64,000 nucleotides of DNA from DASSJT01 sp963715025 (GCA_963715025.1 CAVQQQ010000004.1:92552-156551), one strand, 5' to 3'. Shown: positions 27,977 through 36,497, counted from the stretch's first letter. Translations and numbers: made by a program. Notes: generated from the sequence alone by a model not told the origin.

Positions 27977-28013
27977 AACCTACTAGCCGTAAGTTACGAA
28001 ACCGTAGGTTACA
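27977..28013 (+). promoter_or_regulatory. Putative operator upstream of trhA
   Basis: Two direct 12-mers, CCGTAAGTTACG (27987-27998) and CCGTAGGTTACA (28002-28013), lie 15 bp apart, with an inverted repeat AACCTAC/GTAGGTT (27977-27983, 28004-28010) overlapping them. The block is A/T-richer than its surroundings and ends 10 bases before the trhA ATG. It resembles a TetR- or GntR-type site. The cognate regulator is not adjacent. Confidence 0.5.
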
Positions 28014-28022
28014 GTGTGGCCC

Positions 28023-28724
28023 ATGCGATCTGAGCCCCATCCCCACGTGCTTCCGCACGACGGCCCGATCGAGTCCATGGTGGCTGCGGTCAAGCCCCGC
28101 CTGCGCGGATGGCTGCACGCCGGCATGGTGCCGCTCACCGTGGCCGCCGGCATCGTCCTGATCGCCCTCGCCCCCTCGACTCCGGCGCGGATCGCCGCGG
28201 CCGTGTTCTCCGGGACGGCATGGCTGCTCTTCGGCACGTCCGCGGTCTACCACCGCGGGAACTGGTCACCGCGGGTGGCCGGCGTGCTGAAGCGGCTCGA
28301 CCACTCCAACATCTTCCTCATCATCGCGGGCAGCTACACCCCGTTCGCCCTGCTCCTGCCCGGGAGCGACGCCCGCACGATGCTGGCCATCGTGTGGGGA
28401 GGTGCGGTCGCCGGTGTGCTGTTCCGGGTCCTGTGGGTAGGGGCGCCGCGCTGGCTCTACACCCCGGTCTATGTGGCGCTGGGCTGGGTGGCCGTGTTCT
28501 ACCTCGGTCCGCTGCTGCAACGTGGAGGCGTCGCGATCGTGACTCTCATCGCCGTCGGCGGTCTGCTGTACACCCTCGGCGCAGTCGTCTACGGCATCAA
28601 GCGCCCCAACCCGTCGCCGCGGTGGTTCGGCTTCCACGAGATCTTCCATGCCCTGACCATCGCGGCCTTCACCGTGCACTATGTCGCGGCGTCGATCACC
28701 CTCTACGGCACGACCTCTGCATAG
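28023..28724 (+). CDS. trhA: TrhA/hemolysin III family (PAQR-like) membrane protein
   Basis: 233 residues with about seven transmembrane segments. Family residues are SAVYHRGNW (Ser/His of the putative metal site), LDHSNIFLIIAGSYTPF and, near the end, FGFHEIFHALTIAAFTVHYVA with the His residues of the second site. TrhA/hemolysin III proteins are predicted membrane hydrolases linked to membrane fluidity or lipid homeostasis in bacteria. ATG at 28023 was chosen; a GTG at 28014 is also in frame. It is divergent from uppS. Confidence 0.85.
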   Translation: MRSEPHPHVLPHDGPIESMVAAVKPRLRGWLHAGMVPLTVAAGIVLIALAPSTPARIAAAVFSGTAWLLFGTSAVYHRGNWSPRVAGVLKRLDHSNIFLIIAGSYTPFALLLPGSDARTMLAIVWGGAVAGVLFRVLWVGAPRWLYTPVYVALGWVAVFYLGPLLQRGGVAIVTLIAVGGLLYTLGAVVYGIKRPNPSPRWFGFHEIFHALTIAAFTVHYVAASITLYGTTSA

Positions 28725-28770
28725 GCCCTGAGTCATACCAGCCCTGGCCGGCCCAGGGGACTCGGCCAAC
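28724..28770. terminator. Two-tier hairpin between trhA and the VOC gene
   Basis: Inner hairpin CCCTGG (28742-28747) / CCAGGG (28753-28758) lies inside an outer GAGTC / GACTC pairing flanked by GGCC on both sides. It sits between convergent genes and could end transcription from both directions. Confidence 0.45.
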
Positions 28771-28792
28771 TCTCCCCCAGCCCAGCCGCCGC

Positions 28793-29167
28793 TCAGGCGG
28801 TCTCCCAGAGCCCGATCACGTTGCCCTCCGGGTCGGTGAAGTAGGCGGTGAAGCCCATCTCTCCGACCGGCATCCGTCCCTGGACCACTGAGCCCCCGCG
28901 CTCCACCACCTGTGCCAAGGTCGCGTCGAGGTCCTCGACGTCGATGACCACCAGAGGGTGACCGAGGGGAGCTCCCCGCTGCCCCATGCCCCCGTTGATG
29001 AAGCCGGGCTCGGTGGCGCCCTGCTCCCCGGTGGGACCCGTGGTGACCAGCGTGTAGTCCATGCCGGGGACGTCCTCCAGCCCCCAGCCGAACAGCTCGC
29101 CGTAGAACGACCGCGCCCTGGCGCCGTCGTCGAAGGGGATCTCGAAATGCACGACACGACCGCTCAT
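28793..29167 (-). CDS. VOC family (glyoxalase-like) protein
   Basis: 124 residues. A single vicinal-oxygen-chelate domain built from two beta-alpha-beta-beta-beta units: VVHFEIPFDDGARARSFYGELFGW at the start and YFTDPEGNVIGLWETA at the end, with the usual His and Glu metal-site positions. The substrate is unknown; relatives include glyoxalases and antibiotic-binding proteins. Start MSGRVVHFEIPF at 29167. First of three VOC genes in the window (also 33010 and 38481). Confidence 0.82.
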   Translation of the reverse strand: MSGRVVHFEIPFDDGARARSFYGELFGWGLEDVPGMDYTLVTTGPTGEQGATEPGFINGGMGQRGAPLGHPLVVIDVEDLDATLAQVVERGGSVVQGRMPVGEMGFTAYFTDPEGNVIGLWETA

Positions 29168-29247
29168 GGCGGACCTCCTGGCTTCGGTGTTCAGGGCCAT
29201 TGTGGTCGCGATGCACCGTGCCGGACATGGTCCGGACGGCCCGAATC

Positions 29248-29568
29248 CTAGGCGGGTCGGTCGCCGGGGCGGCCGTCCGCGTCCGCGCCGCCGGCATCGG
29301 CGTCGGGTTCGGTTCCGGTGCCAGAGTCGGCCGGCCCGGCATCGCCTTCCCCCGCGTCCATTTCCCGCGGCGCATCCTGCTCCGAGTGCAGGCCTGCCTG
29401 AGTCTCGTCACCCTTGCGGCGCGCCTCGTCCTCCTGCTGGGCCCGGTAGGACATGCGCCGCATCCGCGCGTTCATGTTGCGCATCAGCAGCCAGAGCGCA
29501 ATGGCCAGGACAAAGAAGGCGAGGAAGCCGCCCAGGCCGGGTGAGACGGCGGTGCTCGGAGTGTTCAC
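29248..29568 (-). CDS. Small single-pass membrane protein next to mca
   Basis: 106 residues. One transmembrane helix (LGGFLAFFVLAIALWLLMRNM, residues 12-32) is followed by a short basic segment (NARMRRMSYRAQQEDEARR) and a long acidic, Gly/Ala/Asp-rich tail. A similar small membrane protein lies beside mca and greA in Mycobacterium, which makes a real gene likely. Its start overlaps the mca stop by 4 bases, suggesting co-translation. No function is known. Confidence 0.75.
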   Translation of the reverse strand: MNTPSTAVSPGLGGFLAFFVLAIALWLLMRNMNARMRRMSYRAQQEDEARRKGDETQAGLHSEQDAPREMDAGEGDAGPADSGTGTEPDADAGGADADGRPGDRPA

Positions 29569-30503
29569 GACGACACCCTGACACGCCCGTCGTAGACCGC
29601 ATCGCGCGGCACGCCTCGCGCCAGGCGATCGGCCTCGACCGGCGTGTTCAGCCCGGCGAAGAGGTCGGCTTCGATCGGCTCGATGGGCACGTGGGAGACG
29701 GCCGCCTCGAACGTCTCATACGGCCAGACCTCCTGGCGCAGGTCGCGGGGGACGTCGAAGAACGAGCCGTCGGGGTCGACCTGCGTCGCATGTGCCAGCA
29801 GAGCCTGGTCGCGCACGTGGAAGTATTCAGAGCACGCGATGCGGGTGGTGACCCGGCGCTCCTCGGACTCATCCCACGACGTGAGCCACTCGGCATACCG
29901 GCTCTTCATGCCGCGCTCCTCAAGCGCGGAGTGGTACGCGGCGTACTTGGCGCGCGTGTGGCCCCGGTCGTAGTAGATCTTCAGCGGTTGCCACGGCGAG
30001 CCGGCGGTGGGGTATGCCGTGGCGTCGCCGGCCGCTTCGAAGGCAGCCATCGAGACGGTGTGGCACATGACGTGGTCGGGGTGGGGATAGCCACCGGTCT
30101 CGTCATAGGTGGTCATGACGTGGGGGCGGAACCGGCGCACCTCGCGAACCAGAGCCTCGGCGGTGACCTCGATCGGCTCGAGGGCAAAACAGCCCCTCGG
30201 GAGCGGCGGCAGCGGGTCACCCTCGGGGAGGCCCGAGTCGACGAAGCCGAGCCAGGTGTGTCGGATACCGAGGATCTCCTGCGCGCGACGCATCTCGTCG
30301 CGGCGGACCTGGGCGATGTCGCGGAGGATGTGCGGGTCGTTCTCCAGCTTGGGGTTGAGGATGTCGCCCCGCTCGCCGCCCGTACAGGACACGACGAGCA
30401 CCTCGGCCCCTTCGGCCACGTATTTGGCCATGGTGGCCGCACCTTTGCTGGACTCGTCGTCGGGGTGGGCGTGCACCGCCATCAGCCGCCACCGGTCAGC
30501 CAC
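29565..30503 (-). CDS. mca: Mycothiol S-conjugate amidase
   Basis: 312 residues. A zinc amidase that cleaves mycothiol conjugates to release mercapturic acids in detoxification. The LmbE/MshB-family zinc motif is LMAVHAHPDDESSKG at the N-terminus with YPHPDHVMCHT in the middle. The Mca type, rather than MshB, is indicated by the length, by the segment KIYYDRGHTRAKYAAYHSALEERG and by its place beside DUF4307 and greA. GTG at 30503 was chosen because AAAGAGG lies 8 bases upstream; ATG at 30521 is in frame but overlaps that site. Confidence 0.93.
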   Translation of the reverse strand: MADRWRLMAVHAHPDDESSKGAATMAKYVAEGAEVLVVSCTGGERGDILNPKLENDPHILRDIAQVRRDEMRRAQEILGIRHTWLGFVDSGLPEGDPLPPLPRGCFALEPIEVTAEALVREVRRFRPHVMTTYDETGGYPHPDHVMCHTVSMAAFEAAGDATAYPTAGSPWQPLKIYYDRGHTRAKYAAYHSALEERGMKSRYAEWLTSWDESEERRVTTRIACSEYFHVRDQALLAHATQVDPDGSFFDVPRDLRQEVWPYETFEAAVSHVPIEPIEADLFAGLNTPVEADRLARGVPRDAVYDGRVRVSS

Positions 30504-30603
30504 GTGAACAACCTCTTTCATCGATCCCGGAGAATGGCAACCTGACCATCCTCTCACTGCGGCCGGACCCGCCGGCCAGTCATATTCCACCGAAGGAACG
30601 CCC

Positions 30604-30972
30604 ATGGCACTCCCCCGACCCGCACCCGGCACCGGGAAGTGGTGGGCCATCGGCATCGTCGGCTGCCTGGTCGGCGTCGCGGTCGCCGTGTGGTTCGGCG
30701 TGGCCGCCACCTGGGGCCAGGTCACCTGGGTCGACACCGGCTACCGGGTGATCGACGACCGCACGGTCGAGGTCCGCTTCGACGTGCACCGGCCGGCTGG
30801 TCAGCAGGTCACCTGCACGGTCCGGGCGCTCGACAAGGGCTTCGGGACGGTAGGGACCGTCGAGGTCGCGGTGCCAGCCAACGAGCAGCTGGCCGTGGGC
30901 ATGGTGGTCACGGTGCGCACCACGACCCGGGCGGTCACCGGTGTGGTGCGGACGTGTGCAGCGGCTCCGTGA
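30604..30972 (+). CDS. DUF4307 membrane protein
   Basis: 122 residues. One transmembrane helix (WWAIGIVGCLVGVAVAVWFGVA, residues 13-34), then an extracytoplasmic beta-rich domain with VTWVDTGYRVIDDRTVEVRFDV and CTVRALDKGFGTVGTVEVAV, ending in VVRTCAAAP with two conserved-looking cysteines. This matches DUF4307, regularly encoded beside mca and greA in actinobacteria. Function unknown. Ribosome site GAAGGAA ends five bases before the ATG. Confidence 0.85.
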   Translation: MALPRPAPGTGKWWAIGIVGCLVGVAVAVWFGVAATWGQVTWVDTGYRVIDDRTVEVRFDVHRPAGQQVTCTVRALDKGFGTVGTVEVAVPANEQLAVGMVVTVRTTTRAVTGVVRTCAAAP

Positions 30973-31165
30973 GCCTGCCTCCAGGCCTTTCGAGAGGCGC
31001 TCACCCGTGACAATTTGTTACACTTTCTGCTTCGACATCTCGGGTCTGGACCGCATCTCCCCCGGAAATCGCCAGGTGAGGACGGTCCGGACCCTCTTCT
31101 GTAGCGCGCTCTACGGCTGCAACCGCACGGCCCGACGCGAAACAGCTACCACCAAGGAGTACCAC

Positions 31166-31657
31166 GTGAGCGACATCGCTACCCCGACGGCGAGCTACCT
31201 GACCCAGGAGGCCTTCGACCGTCTGAAGGCAGAGCTGGTCCAGCTCTCTGGCGAGGGCCGCACCGAGATCGCCAAGAAGATCGAGGCGGCGCGCGACGAG
31301 GGCGACCTCCGTGAGAACGGCGGCTACCACGCGGCCAAGGAGGAGCAGGGCAAGATCGAGGCCCGGATCCGCCAGCTCACCCACCTGCTCGAGAACGCCA
31401 AGGTCGGCCCCCCGCCGGCAGACGACGGCATCGTCGAGCCGGGCATGGTCGTGACCGTCGATCTGCTCGGCGACGACCTGACCTTCCTGCTCGGCTCCCG
31501 CGAGATCGCCGACTCCGACCTCGAGGTCTACAGCGAGAAGTCCCCGCTGGGGGCTGCCATCAACGGCAAGCAGGTCGGTGACAAGGCCTCCTACGAGGCG
31601 CCCAACGGCAAGAGCATCGACGTCACCATCAAGCGGGCCAAGCCCTACACGGGCTGA
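31166..31657 (+). CDS. greA: Transcription elongation factor GreA
   Basis: 163 residues. It binds RNA polymerase in the secondary channel and rescues backtracked complexes by stimulating transcript cleavage. The N-terminal coiled coil holds the acidic tip in EAARDEGDLRENGGYHAAKEEQGKIEARI (around residues 38-66); the C-terminal FKBP-like domain ends in DVTIKRAKPYTG. GTG start with AAGGAG 7 bases upstream. A strong hairpin follows the stop. Confidence 0.95.
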   Translation: MSDIATPTASYLTQEAFDRLKAELVQLSGEGRTEIAKKIEAARDEGDLRENGGYHAAKEEQGKIEARIRQLTHLLENAKVGPPPADDGIVEPGMVVTVDLLGDDLTFLLGSREIADSDLEVYSEKSPLGAAINGKQVGDKASYEAPNGKSIDVTIKRAKPYTG

Positions 31658-32961
31658 CACCCCGCGTGACCGAAGGGGCGCCTCCAGAGTGGAGGCGCCC
31701 CTATGTCGTGCCGGCCAATTGTCAGCCCGCGTGGGATCAGCGGAACTGGAGCTGGTAGCCGCGGCCGCGTCAGGGTCTTGACGACCTCCTCGCAGTGGTC
31801 GGGGCCCTTGGTCTCCAGCTGGAGGCCGATCTCGACCTCGTCGACGCTGAGCGCAATGCCCGTCCGCACGTGCTCCACTTCGAGCACGTTGGCATCGATG
31901 GCGGCGCAGTCGGCAAGCAGCCGGGCCAGATTGCCCGGCGTGTCGGGGACCCGCACCCGAAGCTGGAGGTAGCGCCCCGCAGCCGCCATGCCGTGCCGGA
32001 TGATCCGCAGGAGCAGGAGCGGGTCGATGTTGCCCCCCGAGAGGACGGCGACCACGGGACCCTTCCAGGGCTGGGTGCTGTAGTCCATGAGCCTGGCGAC
32101 GGCGGCTGCGCCCGCCGGCTCCACGACCAGCTTGGCCCGCTCCAGGATGAACAGCAGGGCGCGCGACAGGTCCTCCTCGGAGACCGTCTCGATCGCGTCG
32201 ACCAGGTCGCGGATGATCGCGAACGGCACCTCACCCGGCATGCCGACGGCAATCCCGTCCGCCATGGTCGTCATCTCGCGGAGCCCGACGGGGTGTCCGG
32301 CGGCGAGCGAGGCGGGGTAGGCCGCGGCACCCTCGGCCTGCACTCCCACGAGGCGCACGTCTGGTTTGAGGGCGCGGACCGCCGCGGCCACCCCGGCCAG
32401 CAGGCCCCCACCGCCGGTGCTCACGACGATCGTCGCGACGTCCGGGCACTGGTCGAGGATCTCCAGCCCGACGGTGCCCTGCCCCGCCACGATGTCGGGG
32501 TGGTCGAACGGATGGATCAGGACCGCCCCCGTGGTGTCCTGCCACTCACGCGCGGCATTCAGGCACATGTCGATCGTCGTGCCGACCTGCTCGACCGTGG
32601 CGCCGTAGGCGCGGGTCGCCTGGAGCTTGGGGATCGTGGCGCCCAGAGGCATGTAGACCTTGGCCTTGATGCCCAGCAGGTGGGCGGCCAAGGCCACCCC
32701 CTGGGCGTGGTTGCCGGCGCTCGCCGCGACCACGCCCCGGGCCTTCTCCTCGTCGCTGAGCCGCGACATGCGGGTGAAGGCACCGCGAACCTTGAACGAA
32801 CCGGCCCGTTGGAGGTTCTCGCACTTGAGGTACGCCTCGGCGCCGATCCGCTCGGTCAGCGCCCTGGAGTACTCCAGGGGGGTGGGGCGGACGACTCCGT
32901 CGAGCAGGTCCTGCGCGGCACGGATGTCATCCAAGGACACAGACAGCAGCGGTGATGCCAT
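31645..32961 (-). CDS. ilvA: Threonine ammonia-lyase, with a one-base frameshift near the 3' end
   Basis: Catabolic/biosynthetic PLP enzyme that deaminates threonine to 2-oxobutanoate for isoleucine synthesis. PLP lysine in LQRAGSFKVRGAF, substrate loop VVAASAGNHAQGVA, glycine loop STGGGGLLAG and a C-terminal ACT domain (LQLRVRVPDTPGNLARLLA) that would bind regulatory amino acids. Near 31760 the frame slips: an extra C in GCGGCCGCGG replaces the usual ending, which in the next frame reads RGYQLQFR and stops at 31737. As written the frame runs about 30 residues further, through the greA terminator, to 31645. The expected natural 3' end is 31737. ATG at 32961 (MASPLL). Confidence 0.9.
   Translation of the reverse strand: MASPLLSVSLDDIRAAQDLLDGVVRPTPLEYSRALTERIGAEAYLKCENLQRAGSFKVRGAFTRMSRLSDEEKARGVVAASAGNHAQGVALAAHLLGIKAKVYMPLGATIPKLQATRAYGATVEQVGTTIDMCLNAAREWQDTTGAVLIHPFDHPDIVAGQGTVGLEILDQCPDVATIVVSTGGGGLLAGVAAAVRALKPDVRLVGVQAEGAAAYPASLAAGHPVGLREMTTMADGIAVGMPGEVPFAIIRDLVDAIETVSEEDLSRALLFILERAKLVVEPAGAAAVARLMDYSTQPWKGPVVAVLSGGNIDPLLLLRIIRHGMAAAGRYLQLRVRVPDTPGNLARLLADCAAIDANVLEVEHVRTGIALSVDEVEIGLQLETKGPDHCEEVVKTLTRPRLPAPVPLIPRGLTIGRHDIGAPPLWRRPFGHAGCQPV
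31674..31702 (+). terminator. Terminator hairpin of greA
   Basis: Perfect 12-bp stem AGGGGCGCCTCC (31674-31685), 5-base loop, GGAGGCGCCCCT (31691-31702), 17 bases past the stop. It is nearly identical in stem sequence to the groEL terminator at 1806-1833. Confidence 0.85.
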
Positions 32962-33009
32962 GCGCAAACGCTACTGCGGCCCGGGCAGCGCTCAGACCAC
33001 CCGGGAGGA

Positions 33010-33417
33010 TCACCCTTCCCTGCACAGGCAGAACGGGTGGCCGGCAGGGTCGAGGTAGACCCGGAACCCCTTCGCCTCGGGCTCGGGTCGCCCCGTCTTG
33101 GCAGCCCCGAGGGCGAGCACGCCCGCCTCGGCGGCGTCGATGTCGGGCACGTTGATGTCGAGGTGGAACTGTTGGGGAACCGGCCCCTCCGGCCAGGTGG
33201 GTGCCACAAAGTCCGCTGCCTTCTGGAAGGCAACGCCGATGCCGCCCTGCGGGCTGCGCAGGGTGACCCAGTCGTCGTCGGTCGCCTCGACGTTCCAGCC
33301 CAGCAGCCGGGCGTAGAAGTCGGACAGTGCCGCCGGGTCGGGGCAGTCGAGCACGACCATGTCCAGGACGATGGCGCCGATCGCGGGCGCCTGAGCAGAT
33401 GCGGTTGTCTCGGTCAT
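33010..33417 (-). CDS. VOC family protein
   Basis: 135 residues, start MTETTASAQAP at 33417. A glyoxalase-like VOC domain: LDMVVLDCPDPAALSDFYARLLGW opens the first module, and FRVYLDPAGHPFCLCREG closes the second. The middle (QFHLDINVPDIDAAEAGVLALGA) is typical of the actinobacterial VOC subgroup that keeps the fold but often lacks a complete metal site. Substrate unknown. Divergent from the GNAT gene across 52 bp. Confidence 0.82.
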   Translation of the reverse strand: MTETTASAQAPAIGAIVLDMVVLDCPDPAALSDFYARLLGWNVEATDDDWVTLRSPQGGIGVAFQKAADFVAPTWPEGPVPQQFHLDINVPDIDAAEAGVLALGAAKTGRPEPEAKGFRVYLDPAGHPFCLCREG

Positions 33418-33469
33418 CCCGTGACAGTACGGCGAGCCACTGACAGTGTTCGGGGGCAGGATGCCGGTC

Positions 33470-33943
33470 ATGCCCTCGGTGACCCTGCGCGAGCTGAAAC
33501 CCGACGACCTCGACGCCGTCTTCGCCATGATGCGCGACCCCCAGGCGGTGTCGATGGCAGCATTCACACAGCGGGATCCGGGTGACCGGGCGGCGTTCGA
33601 TGCCCACCAGGCCAGGCTCGCGGCAGATCCGTCGGTGGTGCAGCGGGCGGTGCTTCTCGATGGGCGGCTGGTCGGCACCATCGGGTCCTTCGTCCTCGAC
33701 GGAGACACCGAGGTCACCTACTGGATCGACCGGGCCGTCTGGGGGCAGGGCATCGCCTCCCGAGCGCTTGAGGGCTACCTCCTCCAGGTGCCGACCCGAC
33801 CGGTATTCGGCCGCGCGGCCAGCGACAACGCCGGCTCGCTCAGAGTGCTCCAGAAGGCGGGGTTCGCGGTCGTCGGCACTGGGCGGTCGTGGGCCGCCGG
33901 GCGCGGGGAGGAGGTCGAGGAGACCGTGCTGCGACTGGACTGA
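33470..33943 (+). CDS. GNAT family N-acetyltransferase
   Basis: 157 residues, RimJ/RimL-like single GNAT domain: VTLRELKPDDLDAVFAMMRDP at the start, VTYWIDRAVWGQGIASRALEGYL as the acetyl-CoA motif and RAASDNAGSLRVLQKAGFAVVGTG near the end. Substrate unknown. ATG at 33470 was chosen because GGGGGCAGG lies at a suitable distance; an ATG at 33461 is in frame. Tail-to-tail with the GlmL-like gene, 3 bases apart. Confidence 0.82.
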   Translation: MPSVTLRELKPDDLDAVFAMMRDPQAVSMAAFTQRDPGDRAAFDAHQARLAADPSVVQRAVLLDGRLVGTIGSFVLDGDTEVTYWIDRAVWGQGIASRALEGYLLQVPTRPVFGRAASDNAGSLRVLQKAGFAVVGTGRSWAAGRGEEVEETVLRLD

Positions 33944-33946
33944 GCG

Positions 33947-35272
33947 CTAGGCGGCCGGCTGCTCGGTCAGCCGGCCGGCGAGGTTCCGCGCAGCGTCCGG
34001 ATACGGCTCGGCCAGAAGGCCGACGGCAAACAGGAGGTATGCCGTGTCGACGACCTGGGCGGCCGACGCCGGCACCTTCCAGCCACCCGGGTAGTCGTGG
34101 ATGACGGCGTGCATCACCTCGTGTCGCGCCTCCTCGGAGGCGTGGCGCAGCACCCCGCCGGAGCCGATGACATGACGCACGTCCTGCAATGGACGCGGCT
34201 CCTCCGACGGTGCAGCAGGCCGCGCGTGCCGGCGCACCGCCACGACGGCGGCGGCACGCGCCAGGTCGCGCTCGCTCGCCCACTCGGCCGCGGACCCGGG
34301 AAGGTGACCGGGGTCGGAAGCCACGCGGCCGGCATACCGGATCGTCTTGTGCGACAGGTGCAGGTGTTCGCGGGCGCCGGCCTCGACGATGCCCTCGGCG
34401 TTCCAGCGCATGCCCAGGTCCGCCTCGACGGTGCGGGCATGCCACAGGGGCGCGACGACGTCACGGTGGATGGAGGCATCCTCGCCCTGGGGTGTGATGG
34501 CGGAGTAGACGTCGGTCGTGGCGCCACCGATGTCGATGACCAGCACGTCGCCGGCGAGGGTGTCGGCGAGCACTCCCACGCCCCGCAGCATCGCGTCGGG
34601 GGTGGGGGCCTGCACCATCTGCGCGAAGGCCGGCCCCTTCGAGAGCCCCTTGCCGCCGATGACGTGGGTGAGGAAGGCCCGGCGGATCGCACTCCGGGCG
34701 CTGTCGGGCGCAATCAGCCCGATCTGCGGGAGGACGTTGTCGGCAACCGTGAAATGCCGCCCCGTCGAGGCCAGCAGGTCTGCGGCCGCGGGCGCCGCTT
34801 CGGCGTTGCCCGCGACGACGATGGGCGGGCGCAGGCGCGCCCTGGCGAGGCGGCCGGCGTTGTGCAGCAGGACCTCGGCGTTGCCGCCGTCGGTGCCACC
34901 AGCGAGCAGGACGATGTCGGGCTGGGCAGCACGGAGCTCGCGGACGCCCTGGCCGGTGAGCGGACCGGACGCCACGTGCACGACCTTGGCGCCGGCACTC
35001 AGGCCGACCCGGTACCCGGCCTCGGCAGTCACCTCGCGCTCGTAGCCGACCACCGCGAGTCGCAGGCCACCCCCCGCCGACGAGCAGGCGAGCACCTCGT
35101 CGGGCTCGCCGTGTTCGGCAAGGCTGCGCCGGATCGTCGTGAGGCCGTCGAGGACGTCGGTCCCGATCGTCGTCGGAGTGGAGGCGGTCGCGACCAGGCT
35201 GCCCGTGCTGGCCTCGACGAGAGCTGCCTTGGTGAACGTCGAGCCGAAGTCGACGCACAGGACGGTGCTCAC
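33947..35272 (-). CDS. Glutamate mutase L (GlmL/MutL) family ATPase-fold protein
   Basis: 441 residues. An actin/hexokinase-fold protein with phosphate-1 motif VLCVDFGSTFTKAALVE, an internal ACSSAGGGLRLAVVG and the phosphate-2 motif VLVIDIGGATTDVYS. This is the GlmL/MutL family associated with adenosylcobalamin-dependent glutamate mutase, where it may act as an assembly or repair chaperone. Neither glutamate mutase subunit (glmE, glmS/mutS component) is encoded here, so the protein is an orphan in this window and its partner is unknown. It is located between a GNAT gene and metB. Confidence 0.8.
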   Translation of the reverse strand: MSTVLCVDFGSTFTKAALVEASTGSLVATASTPTTIGTDVLDGLTTIRRSLAEHGEPDEVLACSSAGGGLRLAVVGYEREVTAEAGYRVGLSAGAKVVHVASGPLTGQGVRELRAAQPDIVLLAGGTDGGNAEVLLHNAGRLARARLRPPIVVAGNAEAAPAAADLLASTGRHFTVADNVLPQIGLIAPDSARSAIRRAFLTHVIGGKGLSKGPAFAQMVQAPTPDAMLRGVGVLADTLAGDVLVIDIGGATTDVYSAITPQGEDASIHRDVVAPLWHARTVEADLGMRWNAEGIVEAGAREHLHLSHKTIRYAGRVASDPGHLPGSAAEWASERDLARAAAVVAVRRHARPAAPSEEPRPLQDVRHVIGSGGVLRHASEEARHEVMHAVIHDYPGGWKVPASAAQVVDTAYLLFAVGLLAEPYPDAARNLAGRLTEQPAA

Positions 35273-35306
35273 AACGGGTGGGGTGTTCCGGCTGGTTCGA
35301 GCACGC

Positions 35307-36497
35307 TCAGGTCAGGCGGTCGAGCGCCTGGGCCAGGTCGGCGATCAGGTCGTCGACGTCCTCGATGCCCACCGAGAGTCGGATCAGGTCGGCAGGCACT
35401 TCGAGCTCGGTGCCGCGCACCGAGGCGTGGGTCATCCGGGCCGGATGCTCGATCAGGGACTCGACACCGCCCAGGGACTCCCCGAGCGTCCACAGCGTCG
35501 TCTCACCGCACACCTTGACCGCGGTGTCCTCGCCTGCCGTGAGCTGGAAGGAGACCATCCCGCCGAACCGCCTCATCTGGCGCGCCGCCACGTCGTGGTT
35601 GGGGTGCTCGGTCAGCCCCGGGTAGTGGACTTTGCTGACCCCGTGGTGCTGGGTGAGGAACTCGACGACCCTCTCGGCGTTGTCGGAGTGCTGTTCCATG
35701 CGGACGGCCAAGGTCTTCAGGCCGCGCAGCACCAGCCACGCGTCGAATGGCCCTGCAACCGCTCCCATCGCGTTCTGGTGGAACTGGATCCGTTCCGCCG
35801 CATCCGAGAACCCTTCCACCGCAATGGAGCTCGCCGTGACCACAAGCCCGCCGACGACGTCGCTGTGCCCACCGGCATACTTCGTCGCGCTGTGGCAGAC
35901 GATATCGGCGCCTAGCGCGAGCGGCTGCTGGAGGTAAGGCGAGGCAAAGGTGTTGTCGACCACCAGAAGGGCGCCGGCGGCGTGGGCCATCTCGGCGAGC
36001 GCAGCGATGTCGGCGACACCCAGCAGAGGGTTCGTGGGCGTCTCGACCCAGACCATCTTCGTGCGGCCCGGCTGGATCGCCGCCCGCACGGACTCGACGT
36101 CGGCGATGCGGGCGATCGAGTGGTCGACCCCCCACGGCACCAGCACCTTGTTGAACAGCCGGTAGGTGCCGCCGTAGGCGTCGGAGGGCACCACCACATG
36201 GTCGCCCGGCGCGAGCAGGGCGCGCAGCAGGGTGTCCTGCCCTGCCAGGCCGGAGGCGAAGGCAAAGCCCCTCGATCCGCCCTCCAGCGCGGCGATGCAC
36301 TCTTCGAGCGCGGTGCGAGTGGGATTGGCGGAGCGGGAGTACTCGTAGCCGCCCCGGAAGCCGCCGATGCCGTCCTGCTTGTAGGTCGACACCTGGTAGA
36401 TCGGCGTGACCACCGCGCCAGTGGTCGGGTCTGGCTCCTGCCCGGCGTGGATGGCACGCGTCGGGAACCCCTGCGGACGGCTGTGGTGGTCGGTCAT
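35307..36497 (-). CDS. metB: Cystathionine gamma-synthase / PLP-dependent trans-sulfuration enzyme
   Basis: 396 residues. Cys/Met-metabolism PLP family. The PLP lysine is in HSATKYAGGHSDVVGG, with preceding VVDNTFASPYLQQPLALGAD and the N-terminal RAIHAGQEPDPTTGAVVTPIYQVSTY. MetB joins O-succinyl- or O-acetylhomoserine to cysteine giving cystathionine; cystathionine gamma-lyase has the same motifs. With cbs in the window the pair could run reverse trans-sulfuration, and the mycobacterial counterpart beside greA and cbs is called metB. The direction cannot be fixed from sequence. Confidence 0.9.
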   Translation of the reverse strand: MTDHHSRPQGFPTRAIHAGQEPDPTTGAVVTPIYQVSTYKQDGIGGFRGGYEYSRSANPTRTALEECIAALEGGSRGFAFASGLAGQDTLLRALLAPGDHVVVPSDAYGGTYRLFNKVLVPWGVDHSIARIADVESVRAAIQPGRTKMVWVETPTNPLLGVADIAALAEMAHAAGALLVVDNTFASPYLQQPLALGADIVCHSATKYAGGHSDVVGGLVVTASSIAVEGFSDAAERIQFHQNAMGAVAGPFDAWLVLRGLKTLAVRMEQHSDNAERVVEFLTQHHGVSKVHYPGLTEHPNHDVAARQMRRFGGMVSFQLTAGEDTAVKVCGETTLWTLGESLGGVESLIEHPARMTHASVRGTELEVPADLIRLSVGIEDVDDLIADLAQALDRLT

